From: Multifurca ochricompacta
Lineage: Eukaryota > Basidiomycota > Agaricomycetes > Russulales > Russulaceae
Direction: 5' to 3'
Assembly: GCA_022496185.1 (NCBI GenBank)
Contig: WTXG01000154.1
Span: 23,742 to 87,741 of the forward strand
Length of the DNA: 64,000 bases
A model generated the notes under the pieces. It worked only from the letters and a program-made list of their open reading frames with translations. It had not been told where the DNA came from and ran no database searches. The position numbers were made by a program, and so were the translations under genes. Below, one piece after another: positions 11,110-21,402 of the stretch. How positions within the stretch are numbered: position 1 is the first letter of the stretch; every line of letters begins with the position of its first letter.

Positions 11110-13325
11110 AGTCGTTGGCTGATGAAGTTGTCTGTAGCTCCAGAGTCGATCAAGATTCATCTGTTGGCCATCTTCTGTTTGGTTTCAAAATGTACTGGTA
11201 TTTTTAATGATTTGAAACGACTAGTGTACACAGAAGTTACATGGAGTGCTCTTGCCCAGGCCAATGGGGTCGAGCCGATCAAAAATCCTTCTGGCCAAAG
11301 GCCTTATCAACGATCAAGGCACATACTGCCTCATCTTCATTCATCATGTGTTCCCAGATAGCCGCCGCTTTCTGTTCTTTGGTCTTTGGGGCGGTTACTG
11401 GGTTTTCTTTTACTGGGGTAGGTAGATTCTGTACCGGTGGTGTCGTGATAGTGGCAGCTACTGTTGCTTCTGTGGCACGAACGGTTTTCTTTGGGCAGAA
11501 TCACGACATATGCCCTTGTGCTCAGCAGTGGAAGCAGCGCCCTTCCTTCATGAGGTTTTTCTTTTCATCGTCAGTGAGGGCTGCACAAGCCTTGGTGCAA
11601 TTGGCCAATGTGTCCATGGCATTGGGGTCTTGAGGATGAGTAGGTTTCACCCCAAACACCGCCTTCCACTGATCGTGGGTTTTACCCTTTTTTGTATCAA
11701 CTCCAAATCGTGTTTGGAAGTCTAGATAATCCTGCTGCTGTGTCCTGGCAGCACTTGTCCACTGGCTCCATGATTCGGGGTGATGGAATTGAATGATGTT
11801 TTTCACCAGGGGGTTGGGCAGCCCCTGGGAGAAGAGGTCAAGCGTCGCCTCTTCATTTACATTGTACCCCGCTCTCTTGGCCAGGTTGTGGAATCTCGCT
11901 ACATAGCCATCCAAGTCACTGTTGACACAGGACGTGTCTGGAGATGCTTCAGGCATCTAAGGTTCGCTTCAGCTGTAGATTAGATTAGATTAGATTTCGG
12001 AGTATCGGACTTTTTATGTTATCTTTATTACACTTCTTTCCCTTCTTACTCAGCTGATTAGTGATGGACTTAGTAATGCGCAGTAAGCATGTGATATCTC
12101 ATTGGCCAATGGCCTTTATCCCTCTCTGTTTATTGTCCGGCACTTGTGGACTTATTCCCAGTGCGCACAGACCATTTCCCCTGGCCCCTGTGGGTATATA
12201 AGGGTGTCTGTTTTGTCTCTTTCACTTCAGAGTTCTTCTAACCTCTGAAGTGTAAGTTCCTTCTTTACTATACTGACTTTTACCTTTAACTAATCGTCTT
12301 ATGTAGACTATCTGTTTTCTAGGTCAGTAGTATAGTTAATAGAGTTCTTCTAACCTCTGAAGTACTATCTGTTTTCTAGCCTAACCCACTACTAACCACA
12401 GTCAGTATAACCAGCAGCATGATTGTTTGACAGTCACCTCTCTCCATTTTGAGGGACTTCAATTCTCTGGCAGCCTTCTGTTTGGCCTGCCCATCTGTGA
12501 AGGCGTCTTTAAATCTTTGCACCACTACATCCCACAGATCTTCATCTGTGGTTCTAATTCCAGCTGTAACTCTGTCGTTCAGCCATTCAATCTGCTCCAT
12601 TGTCCAATCATCGACGGAATCCCCTCTGATGAGTGAGAGGAAAAGGTTGGTTCATTGGAAAGGGTTCACGATTTGTGGGACGTCATGATTGAAATTTTTA
12701 AACGTCTCGAACTCAAGCATGAACTTTTTGCTCTGTGATCGATTGCCGGTAAATGTGGTCAGCAGGACTCCCATAAGGCGTCCTGATGGGGGGGAAGGTT
12801 CGGGGCAGGGACAACTGGAGCGGGGTCAGGTAACTGTGCAGTGATGGTCGACATTGTAGGATAAGTGATGGTTGGGGTGTCTGAAGTTTGTCGTGTGATC
12901 TGGGGAGAGACTAAAGCAGATGTTCTGAATGTAGTACTCTCTGGTGCAACTGTCTGAGCCGTAAAACTAGTGGCTATGACTTGTGCATCTTCGCTGCTTT
13001 CTTTGATGTATTCTTCTGGTTCTGAATCTGTGACGATGGCTGGAGGATTCTCTCTCCAAGGTCCTAGGCCGTACTCTGGTGGGGTGGGTCCTGTGGTAAC
13101 CCAGGAATGATGGCTTCTAGAGTAATGGATACAGTACCAGACCCTCTTCTGTTCGTTGTATTCAACTGGCTGGTACTGGTCATCATGATAGACGTAATAT
13201 CCAAACTCGGTTTCAAAGTCTTTCCAGATGGCAGAGCCAAGGACTTGTTGTGAAAGATTATCCTTGTCTCGGTGGTTGATGAGTTCTTCGTTGTGCAAGG
13301 TCTGACTGCAGCTGGATGAAGCCAC
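11110..13325 (-). pseudogene. Gag and protease start of old gypsy element, split by a solo copia LTR
   Basis: The protease motif DSGATDNFI resumes at about 11115-11150, exactly after the younger element's duplication. Going right (upstream in gag) come a CCHC-type knuckle (CFHCWAQGHMS), the capsid region (11522-11956 and 12376-12600) and the N-terminus (12759-13325, SSCSQTLHNEELINHRDKD). The 513-bp copia LTR at 11920-12432 splits the capsid. Frameshifts at about 12600-12760 also break the frame. It aligns with the gag at 9405-10496. Confidence 0.88.
11920..12432 (+). mobile_element. Solo copia LTR inside gag
   Basis: 513 bp beginning TGTTGACACAGG and ending GATTGTTTGACA, flanked by a perfect GTCAC duplication (11915-11919, 12433-12437). 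It matches the copia 3' LTR at 14928-15433 along its length, including the GGTATATAAGGGTGTCT promoter-like stretch and the repeated CTTCAGAG...AACCTCTGAAG motif. It is a solo LTR of the same copia family and shows that the family was active after the old gypsy element arrived. Confidence 0.93.
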
Positions 13326-13347
13326 GGTGAGGGGAGACTCAACTTAA

Positions 13348-13943
13348 TGTAACGCCTGGTGCAGGTGTTCGTCACGACGTGTGATGGGTCGCATAGCAAA
13401 ACTATGAAGTCAAGTGTATACTGTCTTCCAAGTATACGGAGGTCGGGTGAGAAGTCAGCACCAAGGAGCTAATCCCTTAGTACTGGTGAGCAGAAAAGTG
13501 CCAGAAGCACTGAGACAATTCAAGGGTCGGGTCTTAGGTATCACCCAGAAGGTAATGCACCAAGTCGATTAAGAAGTCGAGTCTAAGGTATACAGGCTAT
13601 CTAGGCAGGCCTTATATACGTAATAGAGGTCAGAGTCTGAATCGGAGTAATGTACTCGATGTATCAACAAAGTCGTAATCTATCCTAGAAGAGAACAGAG
13701 TCAAGTGGGCCAGATGAGAATATACATAGATGGATCCAGTATAATCGCGATTCTGGTGGGAAAATATGTAAGAGTCCTGAGGTAAGGTACGAGTCATAGA
13801 TAAGCAAGAAGTCAAGTCAGAGATAAGGAACAAATAGGCACAAAGGAAGTCATAACATGGTCAACAAGGGGCAAATAGGGCCAAACAAAGTATCACGTGA
13901 TGGAGGAAAAAGAAAGCAAGATGACGCCATGGGGTTCATAACA
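13348..13943 (-). repeat. 5' LTR of old gypsy element
   Basis: 596 bp beginning TGTAACGCC and ending GGGGTTCATAACA, related to but clearly diverged from the 589-bp LTRs. Its left neighbour is the start of the old gag (13325). Its right neighbour, at 13944, is copia pol sequence, so this is the outer right edge of the old gypsy insertion. The partner LTR is off the window. Confidence 0.88.
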
Positions 13944-14676
13944 TCTACCCTCTGGCGTGGATGTTCATTTGGTCAAGTTTGAAGACCAGGCATCTACCTC
14001 TGAAGTTAAGAGGTATCAGCAGTTAATGGGGTCTCTGCTTTGGGTGCAGATTGGAAGCAGACCTGACATTAGTTTTGCTGTTGCACGCCTTAGCCAATTT
14101 GCTTCCAACCCTTCCCAGCAGCACATGCGACTAGCAAAGTATGTCTTAGCTTATCTAAATGCTACAAAAGACTACAAGTTGCACTATTCTGGAGGGAATG
14201 GTGAAGTAGGCCTTCATGGCTTTGTGGACTCCTCATGGGGAGATCAAGAGGACCGCCACTCCACCTCAGGCTATGTCTTTTTCCTTGCTAATGGAGCCAT
14301 TAGTTGGTGCTCCAGAAAGCAGAAGACAGTAGCACAGTCCACCACTGAAGCCGAGTATATGAGCCTTGCTGAGGCTTCAAATCAGGCAGTGTGGTATAGG
14401 ACCTTTATGCAGGAATTGGGATATGAAGTTAGTTCACCCATACAACTGCATTGTGACAATAAGGGAGCAGTAGATCTTGCGTTAAACCCTGTCACAGGAA
14501 GGCGATCAAAGCACATACCAATAAAGTACCATGCTATTAGGGAGTATGTAGAATCACACCAGATAGACTTGGTGCAAACTCCCACTGGAGAGATGCTAGC
14601 AGATGGTCTTACAAAGTCTCTGCCTAGATCATCTTTTGATCACATGGTAACTGGATTTGGACTAGTGCTGGAATGA
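13944..14676 (+). pseudogene. Copia pol C-terminus (RT end and RNase H)
   Basis: The frame 13957-14676 (239 codons) encodes the end of a Ty1/copia polyprotein. It shows the RT tail (RYQQLMGSLLWVQIGSRPDI, SQFASNPSQQHM) and the copia RNase H with its acidic residues (FVDSSWGDQEDRHSTSGYVF, TTEAEYMSLAEA, LHCDNKGAVDLA), then HIPIKYHAIREYV and LADGLTK. The 5' part is missing because the old gypsy element inserted here; the rest should lie left of the window. The open frame up to the stop suggests a fairly young copy. Confidence 0.93.
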
Positions 14677-14927
14677 AGGAGCTGGAATCTGGAGACTTTG
14701 TTCACCAGTCTCACTTTCCCACCATGCCACATGAGCACATTCTCGACCTCGAGAGTGACGCAAGAGGTGTGTAGACTTGCATAAGTGAATCTACAACTCG
14801 TATGCAAAACTCACAAAGAGTTAGAGAAGTTGGATCTCTGGCTGGTGATATGTTCATTTAATTGTGAACAGCAGTGTGCTCATTCAATTCATTCCATCTT
14901 ATGATCGATGCCTTCACCATGGAGGGA

Positions 14928-15433
14928 TGTTGACATGGGACGTGTCTGGAGATGCTTCAGGCATCTGAGGATCACTTTAGCTGTAGATAAGATTAGATTA
15001 GGTTCCGGAGTTTCGGACTTTTTACAATATCTTTATTACATTTCTTTCTCACCTTACTCAGCTGATTAGTGATGTCCTTAGTAATGCACAGTAAGCACGT
15101 GATATCTCTTTGGCTGATGGCCTTTATCCCTCTCTGTTTATTGCCCAGCACTTGTGGACTTATTCCCAGTGCGCACAGACCATTTCCCCTGGCCCCCATG
15201 GGTATATAAGGGTGTCTATTTCATCTCTTCCACTTCAGAGTTTCTTCAACCTCTGAAGTGTAAGTTCTACTATATCTTCTACTTTACCTTCAACTAACAT
15301 CTCCTGTAGATACTTGTCTTTTAGGTCAGTAGTATAGTATTATAGAGTTTCTTCAACCTCTGAAGTATACTTGTCTTTTAGCCTCACCGCTACTAACCAC
15401 AGTCAGTATAACCAGCAGCATGATTGTTTGACA
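14928..15433 (+). repeat. 3' LTR of copia element
   Basis: 506 bp starting TGTTGACATGGG and ending GATTGTTTGACA. It is preceded by a purine-rich tract (GGAGGGA) and, about 250 bp upstream, the pol stop. TATATAAGGG near 15203 is a promoter-like site. It matches the solo LTR at 11920-12432. Confidence 0.92.
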
Positions 15434-16270
15434 GAAGGCAGGCATGGCCACTTGTGCCAGCCATCCCACACAGAGGTTCACACGGAGGGATTTGTCAATG
15501 TCGGTGCTAAGTGCATTGAGGTGGGTCTGGGCTGAGGATTGACATCCATTTACGATCTGGTGGAGCTGGGCCACCATGGCCTGAATGTGTGAAAGCAGAG
15601 TTTGGGGGACTGCAGCCCCACATGGTAGGGACACTGCATCTGTGAAGTCACCTCCCTCATGGTAGTCCAGAAGGGAGATCACTGATGGAGATCGGAGGAA
15701 GCCACATATAGTGGCTCCCAGGATGTTACGGAGCAATCTGCCCCAGGATACTGGTTCAAGACCAGTGTGGTAGGTGTGCTCACCTGAACATTGGAGGCCA
15801 GCGTCGAGGAGAGCAGTGGTGATGCTGTTGGATTGCTCCAGCATCAAGGATGAAATGCCCATATTGGACTGAGTATCCATGCAGAGGGCAGCCGCAAGGT
15901 AATAGAGAGAGTAGCCCATGCTACCCTTGGAGGTGAGTTGAAGGTCCTGGCAACGGGCCTCGTTCAAAAACTCAACGCAGCATTCATGGGCGGTGACATT
16001 GAGGTGAAGGGCACGGTCTGGCATGTCGACCAGATCATAGAGCATCAGGCAGAGATATGCGAGTAGCACATCATCCGAGGCAAGCTCAGGTGGGAAGCTG
16101 ATGGGGTTAACAGCCCCATGGAGGAGATGTGGACCCCCAGTGCACAGGGGTGGGACATAGGGAGGAGGAGGAGACAGGGTCACGACTTGTGCCCCAACAG
16201 CGACAATCGATGAGTCCGTCGAAGCCGATGAGCTCACCTCAATAGGGTTGGCAGCATTGCCACCAGACAT
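15434..16270 (-). CDS. Unrecognised protein of a repeated family, 3' end cut by copia
   Basis: An open frame starts at 16270 (MSGGNAANPIEVSSS). It reads about 275 codons before entering the copia LTR at 15433, so its own C-terminus is lost. It has a Pro-rich N-terminus and a helical core (LLDAG ... LRSPSVISLLDYHEGGDFTDAVSL ... LHQIVNGCQSSAQTHLNAL). The core aligns with the gene at 43743-45474 (TSAALLDVG ... LLCSPHLLSHMDQPCDDFTDAVSF). No known domain is recognised. It lies just inside the end of a hAT element (TIR at 17089), facing away from that end, so it may be hAT cargo or part of another retroelement. Confidence 0.5.
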
Positions 16271-17089
16271 AGCATGTGTGGTTTATTCTGGGCTGAAGGG
16301 GCCCGCAACAAAAGGACGAGAAAATTGGTATGTGTTACAATCTATCTAGCAAAATCACCCCAAAGTGAGCAAGGCTCAAGCTTGATGGTGGTGGTTTGAG
16401 AGAAAAAAGTGGTGTCAATGATTGACTTGAGCTGGTATGGTACAGGTACAGCACCGTACTACAGCACCATCATACCATAAGCTATGTGTTACGTCCAGTG
16501 CGGGATGTTCCACATGACTTGTGTGACAGCATGATACAGGGGTTTGGATAAGAGACCAATAGGATCTCTTGGAGTGAAGTGTGACGAGTCAAAGTCAAAG
16601 AGGCTGTACTCTAAGACGATGGTGAGCAGAAAGTGCCAAAAGCACTGAGACAAGCAGACGTTCAAGAGACAAGAGAGAGTCCAGAAGACTAGCACTGATG
16701 TATTCAATAAGTCGAGTCTGAGCTCTACAGTATGAACTATAGCTGACTTATATATGTAAGAAGATGGGCGTCTACTGGCAAGAATCATGGAGTCAAGTGG
16801 GCCCAAATATATGGAAGCGGAGGGCGTAAAGCCTGGCTTCTACTGATAGGGGATTAAGTAAATGTCCAGTCATACGATAAGGAGATAAGCGATAAGAGAC
16901 GAAGTCAGAGGGTAAACATAGGCAAACAAGAGGATCACGGGGATGGGCGAAGAGCATGTGATGGGTCCCACGATGGAGACGTGATCTGGTAATGAAGTGT
17001 GGGCAGTAGCAAGGGGTTGTCATTGGGCAGGAAAAAGAAAGCAGGAAGAGACGGGGTTCATAACACTACGGGTACGGCGCGCAGCCCTA
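16271..17089. mobile_element. Right end of a hAT element (family A) with LTR insertion
   Basis: The sequence CGCGCAGCCCTA ending at 17089 is the inverse of the TAGGGCTGTGCGC terminus of hAT A at 21336. The region 16420-16486 (GAGCTGGTATGGTACAGGTAC etc.) matches, inverted, the A subterminal sequence at 22605-22640. An LTR at 16487-17065 separates the two parts. Immediately right of 17089 the monooxygenase coding sequence begins, so this hAT inserted in that gene. Its left terminus and duplication lie outside the window. Confidence 0.75.
16487..17065. mobile_element. Solo gypsy LTR in hAT end
   Basis: 579 bp, TGTTACGTCC ... GGTTCATAACA, related to the 589-bp LTRs. The flanks CTATG (16482-16486) and CTACG (17066-17070) are a 5-bp duplication with one mismatch. 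It separates the hAT A-type terminus from its subterminal region. Confidence 0.85.
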
Positions 17090-17604
17090 TTACCTATCCA
17101 TTGCTGTGGATGGTTTCCCGAATTTTTTTTTTGGAGGTGGACCCAACTTGGCTGTGAATTCGGGTTCTTTACTTGCTATGTTTGAACATCAGGTTGAGTA
17201 TGCGGTCAGCACGAGTTTGAAGTTGCAGCATGAGAGGTTGAAGAGTATTGAGGTTAAACAAGTTGTGGTGGATGATTGGAGGGCTTATATGGAGGTGAGT
17301 GAGCGTTGTTTCTGATTCGAAAGCTTTTTTCTCTCTCGGTTCAGTGACTATCAGGTTTATATTTCATTACTTCGTATAGGCATTTTTCCCGAAGCCAATG
17401 TTACTGCAGCTCGCATGGGGTTTTTTTTGGTGGGGGGGAACTGATATGAACCGCGCAACGCGTTTGTTTTTGTCTTTTTTTTTTAAGTTTTGGCAGACGG
17501 TCTATACAGATCCTTGTCATTTGTGGTACAAGGACACTGAAGGTTGCATTGTTGAGGTTTCAGCACCCTGATCAAGGGACATTCAATCTCAGGAAAAGTA
17601 TAGC

Positions 17605-19040
17605 TAGTGATTGTCAAGGGTTTTCATACCCGCACAGGTAAGCGCCACGGGTTTTGCCGGGTACGGGTACGGGTATATGGCTCCCAACCCGTGGAAACCC
17701 GTACCCACACGGCGGGTTTGGCGGGTATAGGCGCCAATTATGCATTGACAAGATCAGTAGAAATTCTAAGATAAAACACATCTGCAGCCACAAAAATAAA
17801 AGATCTCGTCTGATGTATGCTACAGGGTATCTTTAAATATGTTCTAGTATTATCATATGAAGTATCAAAGCAGATCAATGGTGCGATGTAAAATAAAAGT
17901 GTTATCAGTGATCCACTTCTTGAAAATCATGATGCATCTGTTTTATTAACGCGCGATCAATTCTGCCGGTCTGGCACTATCTAAAATACTCTCTAGACTA
18001 CTTTAGACTATAATATAATCAAATTATCAAATTAGTTTACTGAAACAAGGCCCGCGTGTATCTACAAGCTGCATGAGGCAGCGACTACATTGCATCGCAT
18101 GGTGGTCTGACCTCCTTCCTATTAAGGAAGGTTGACTTAAACGCGCCAGGACAGTCGCGCTTGTATGAAATGAAAGAAGAATAATAAAATAGTAATGTAA
18201 ATAAAGGATCCATTTAATCTTCTGAACATAAACCAACAATTTTTGAGGGATCTTGAGTAGCCATAAATGAACGCGTTGTGTCCAAGTGCTTATCTCCCTG
18301 ACCGGGATGGCCCAGGCCATTTATCCGAAATGCACAGAAATGCAAAGAACAGTCACGCTTGTATAAAATTGAAACCAGAATTATAAAATAAAAATAGAAT
18401 AATAAATTATCTTAATCTTATGAACATAAAACAGGAATTTTTGAGGGATCTTAAGAAGCCATAAATGAACACGTTGTGTCCAAGTGCATATCTCCTAGAC
18501 TGGGATGTTCCGGGCCGGATGTCCGAAATGCGCGATGCAAGTAAAGAACTTGCACGCGTTTCATTTTATGGGTAACCCAGGTATCAAAACAATTATCCAG
18601 GGGTTACCCATACCAATGTCTATGTGTTCATCAAATTTTTTTGCATTCTGTGCAGTTATCTGACAGGCTTTTCATCAATGTTCTATAACATCCTATATAA
18701 TCATCTCTGTATACTGGGGTGGATTTTAGTTGTGCTTGTATAAAATTGAAAGCAGAATAATAAGATAAAAATGGAATAATAAACTATCTTAATCTTCTAA
18801 ACATAAAACAAGAGTCATTGAGGGATCTTAAGCAGCCACAAATGAACGCGTTGTGTATCGTCTTGGTCCAGGAAGGCCCGGGCCGGTCATCCGAAATGCG
18901 CGATGCAAGTAAAGAACTTGCACGCGTTTTCACGGGTGACCCGCGGGTAACCCGCGGGTTACCCATACCCGTAGTGACAGGTACGGGTACGGGTACGGGT
19001 ACCAACGAGGATACCCCAGGGTTACCCCTGCCAATCACTA
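17605..19040. mobile_element. Non-autonomous hAT element D (deletion derivative of B)
   Basis: 1436 bp with termini TAGTGATTGTCAAGGG and CCCCTGCCAATCACTA and a perfect 8-bp duplication AGTATAGC (17597-17604, 19041-19048). Its left 540 bp match, inverted, the right end of hAT B (about 37475-38016). Its right about 300 bp match, inverted, the left end of B (23567-23890). It has no transposase frame. GGGTACGGGTACGGG-type runs near both ends are part of the subterminal sequence. It splits the monooxygenase remnant and sits directly against a tRNA-like sequence. Confidence 0.95.
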
Positions 19041-19046
19041 AGTATA

Positions 19047-19118
19047 GCCATGTTGGGGATTGAACCCAAGACCCCCAGACATTCTAGGTCCAGTGCTCTA
19101 ACCACTGAGCTACATGGC
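19047..19118 (-). tRNA. tRNA-like sequence, probably pseudo-tRNA or SINE head
   Basis: The 72-nt reverse strand starts GCCATGT and ends ACATGGC, a perfect 7-bp acceptor stem. It has an A-box match (TAGCTCAGTGG), a B-box match (GGTTCAATCCC) and a perfect T stem (TTGGG/CCCAA). The anticodon arm is abnormal. CTGGA can pair with TCTGG only with wobbles and a 9-nt loop; read with a 7-nt loop, the triplet after T is AGA (Ser), without the long variable arm a Ser tRNA needs. It overlaps the hAT D duplication. A functional tRNA is doubtful. Confidence 0.5.
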
Positions 19119-20179
19119 CTTGGGAACTTCAAGGTGGTCTCTGTGTGTTATGCCCTAGCCATAACCAGTCCACTCATGTACATGTGCCATTACTAGGCTT
19201 CAGGCACTTCTCAACACACGTAATCGCCCTATGGCCGGGTAAGCAATTTATCAACTCTCAGTCAGTGGGGGGTGATAACATTCACGAACTTTCAAGGTTC
19301 GTGCCTTCATGCTGCACGCATGCTCACCCACCCACAATGGGAGAGTTACGAGTATGAGTACCTTGATGATCCAAAGAATCAACTGGCTTGGTTAGGAGAT
19401 GGGCAGACGTATAATGAAAAGGTTGGACAGGGAGATTGTCAGTTTTTTCATCTTTTTTTCTTCTGTGTTCTTTCAAATGACATGACTGCCGCTGGGGGGG
19501 GGGGGGTCGCTCTTTTCTTTTTTTTGCAGTTGCATGGTATTTGGATGAAAAAGAGTTGGATTATCCGCCTGGTAAGTGCTGGCGCTTCTAATGGTTGTCG
19601 TTTCCCAGGTAAACTGGCTTGAGGCGGGGCCACTTACAGTACCTGAGTGATCAAAAAACAAAATCGTGCCTGGTTCCTGGGTTGCGCATCTGTGCTGGTC
19701 ATGTTATATCCCCCTTTTTTTGTATGATCTGAAGGACACCCCAATGAATGCCCTAGTCATGAAAGTGAAAGAGGTCCGGCCTCTTATTTCTTTAAGTCTT
19801 GGTTTTATTATTCTTCCGATCCTCCTGATCCGGGGACATAAGTGTAGTGCGGTCCCATCTTCATCCCATCCTTTCCTTTACAATGTAAGAATGGCTCGGG
19901 CGTTGAACGCGAAGCCTCCGGCTGGCTGGACCCTGTTTTCTTTCTCTTTCATTACAAGTCTTGACAATACAATTCCTAGCAATTTGACTTTTAGTTCCGG
20001 ACAGACTATGATATATGGTACAAGTGAGATTGATGCATGACACGAGGGATTTTACAGGATTGTGCGCGTCCTAACATTCCCTTGGTTTTGTCCTCTTTCA
20101 TCTCACCTCACGCAGCTTCACCCTCTTTCTTCTAAATCCATCCCGTGCTACTTCATAATGCTCCCTCAACTAGGTCTCT

Positions 20180-20300
20180 CTACAAGTATATAAAGTAGGG
20201 TCAGCCAACAGAAGCAAAGGGGATCAAACAGTCATTCTCTCTCTGTCCCACTTTCTCCTTCTCTTTCAAGTTGACTGCTAAGCAACTTCTTGACAGCATA
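20180..20300 (+). promoter_or_regulatory. Possible core promoter
   Basis: TATATAAAG at about 20187 is followed by a CT-rich stretch (TCTCTCTCTGTCCC, TTTCTCCTTCTC) at 20230-20270, the arrangement seen at many basidiomycete start sites. A small ORF starts at 20315. No gene product is recognised, so this is only suggestive. Confidence 0.3.
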
Positions 20301-20314
20301 CAGCATCAGGTCAA

Positions 20315-20482
20315 ATGGAACCAGCAAGCAGCATAATTGCAAGTACAAGCATGACATACCCTCAACTTCAAAGTCTTAGTTATCTCGGGTTCCCTCCTTT
20401 ACTCTCATATCTCATCTCCCCCGTATCTCTCCATTCAGGAATACACTTAGCCTCGCACTCACCGTGTATTGGATCCATTTAG
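20315..20482 (+). CDS. Small ORF of unknown function, weak
   Basis: A 55-codon frame (MEPASSIIAST ... SPCIGSI) starts about 45 bp after the CT-rich block and ends with TAG. It has no CAAX ending, so it is not a mating pheromone precursor, and no motif is recognised. It could be the first exon of a longer gene or chance. Confidence 0.15.
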   Translation: MEPASSIIASTSMTYPQLQSLSYLGFPPLLSYLISPVSLHSGIHLASHSPCIGSI

Positions 20483-21055
20483 TGGTGAGTTCAAGGTAGA
20501 GGACGTTCCCAAGAGGAAAAAATAAAAGGAGAGGGATGTTTGAGAACCCGAGTGATACGGCGGCTGACCATTCTGCGTAGAGAACAATCTGGGATCCCTG
20601 AGTGGTAAGCCAAGTAAAGTACAAGAGCTCAAGACTAGAGTCTTTGAGCTAAGTTCCTACTGTATTTATGCAATCCAAGAAGAACGACGTCATTGAAGGA
20701 GAACACAGTAGAATGGTAGAGAAGAAAAAAGATAAATGTTGAGGACGTTGCCTTTTGGTGAACAGAGTAGGAGTAGAAGGGGCTCAAATGGACGCGAAAG
20801 AGCTATAGTACAACCTGTTACTAAGCATGTGTAACACCGAGAGAGCGTCTATGTTGCTGAGGGGACGTGAGAAAATGAAGTACCTGGTAAAAATGCTGGC
20901 TGGTTCTGTTAAGCTTGAGCTTATGATTGACGTTCATTGATAGTCCTTTTGCATGCAGAGAAGCGAAAGAGAAAGAGAAAATGAGACAGAACCCTCATTG
21001 GTTTGCTTATCTTGTCTGGTCCTACTATTCCAACACAACGATTGTATGTACTTTT

Positions 21056-21310
21056 GTTGAGACGAGCCGGTAGCAAGACCGGATAGTTGAGGACCGAATA
21101 GCCGGATGCCTGGGTGGACACGATCTAACGATCGTGATAAGATAATCTAAAGTGCGTCCATTAACTGATTGAGAGACAATTCCACATTGCATGCACAACA
21201 CGTTCCTTCTCATAGGTAAAGATATTAATTAATATATTGGTTTTTACCACAATAACTGAACTGATCCGCTATCTAAATAGATAGCTAAACCCTTTTTATG
21301 GCTGTGTCTG
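21056..21310 (+). repeat. Dispersed repeat copy 1 (outside hAT A)
   Basis: The sequence GTTGAGACGAGCC ... GATAAGATAATCTAAAGTGCG ... GATCCGCTATCTAAATAGATAG recurs at 37069-37400 (same orientation) and at 22750-23098 (inverted). It contains no frame and is probably a MITE; its exact ends are unclear. Confidence 0.65.
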
Positions 21311-21402
21311 ACACTTTTATATACAGGAAGACTAGTAGGGCTGTGCGCTGTACCCGTAGCTTACGGTATGACAGTGCTGTAGTACGGTGCCATACCCGTA
21401 CT

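Larger units (their letters stand above)
1..13943 (-). mobile_element. Old Ty3/gypsy chromovirus, interrupted by three later insertions
   Basis: A degenerate gypsy element reads leftward. Its chromodomain and integrase lie at 1-1902, RNase H and RT at 2335-3219, protease at 3316-3965 and 11110-11160, and gag at 11110-13325. Its 5' LTR is 13348-13943; its 3' end lies left of the window. Later insertions are a solo LTR (837-1441), a full gypsy element (3971-11104) and a solo copia LTR (11920-12432), each with a perfect 5-bp duplication. On its right side the element abuts copia pol sequence at 13944, so it inserted into that copia element. Frames are broken by several frameshifts and stops. Order of parts and duplications are seen directly; family assignment rests on motif similarity to the younger copy. 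Confidence 0.9.
17090..19622 (+). pseudogene. Baeyer-Villiger/FMO-type monooxygenase, 3' remnant
   Basis: The exon at 17094-17292 encodes GFPNFFFGGGPNLAVNSGSL, then EHQVEYAVS and VEVKQVVVDDW, typical of the C-terminal half of fungal flavin (Baeyer-Villiger type) monooxygenases. After an intron (GTGAGT at 17293, ending near 17381) comes AFFPK, then TVYTDPCHLWYKDTEG at 17494-17568. Past the hAT insertion (17605-19040) the end reappears: WESYEYEYLDDPKNQLAWLG, then AWYLDEKELDYPPGKLA and a TGA at 19620-19622, with two GT-AG introns. These enzymes oxidise ketones or similar substrates with NADPH and FAD. The 5' half is absent, displaced by the nest at 1-17089. A donor site after AFFPK also looks lost. 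It was a host gene, now dead. Confidence 0.8.
19623..21335. other. Intergenic stretch, no confident gene
   Basis: Between the monooxygenase stop and hAT A there is no frame with recognisable similarity. A promoter-like block lies at 20180-20290, and part of a MITE-like repeat at 21056-21310. The open frame 19666-20040 has no supporting features. Confidence 0.6.

Noticed and set aside
18950..19010. GGGTACGGGTACGGG runs resembling telomere repeats
   Set aside because: They occur only near hAT termini (also 17660, 23605, 37945, 38190), alternate orientation with the elements, and are not TTAGGG-type arrays.
19666..20040. 124-codon forward frame as a membrane protein
   Set aside because: It has hydrophobic stretches but no known motif or promoter, and overlaps sequence with no coding signature.
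20315..20482. Mating pheromone precursor
   Set aside because: The short ORF after a TATA box has no CAAX ending or processing motif.
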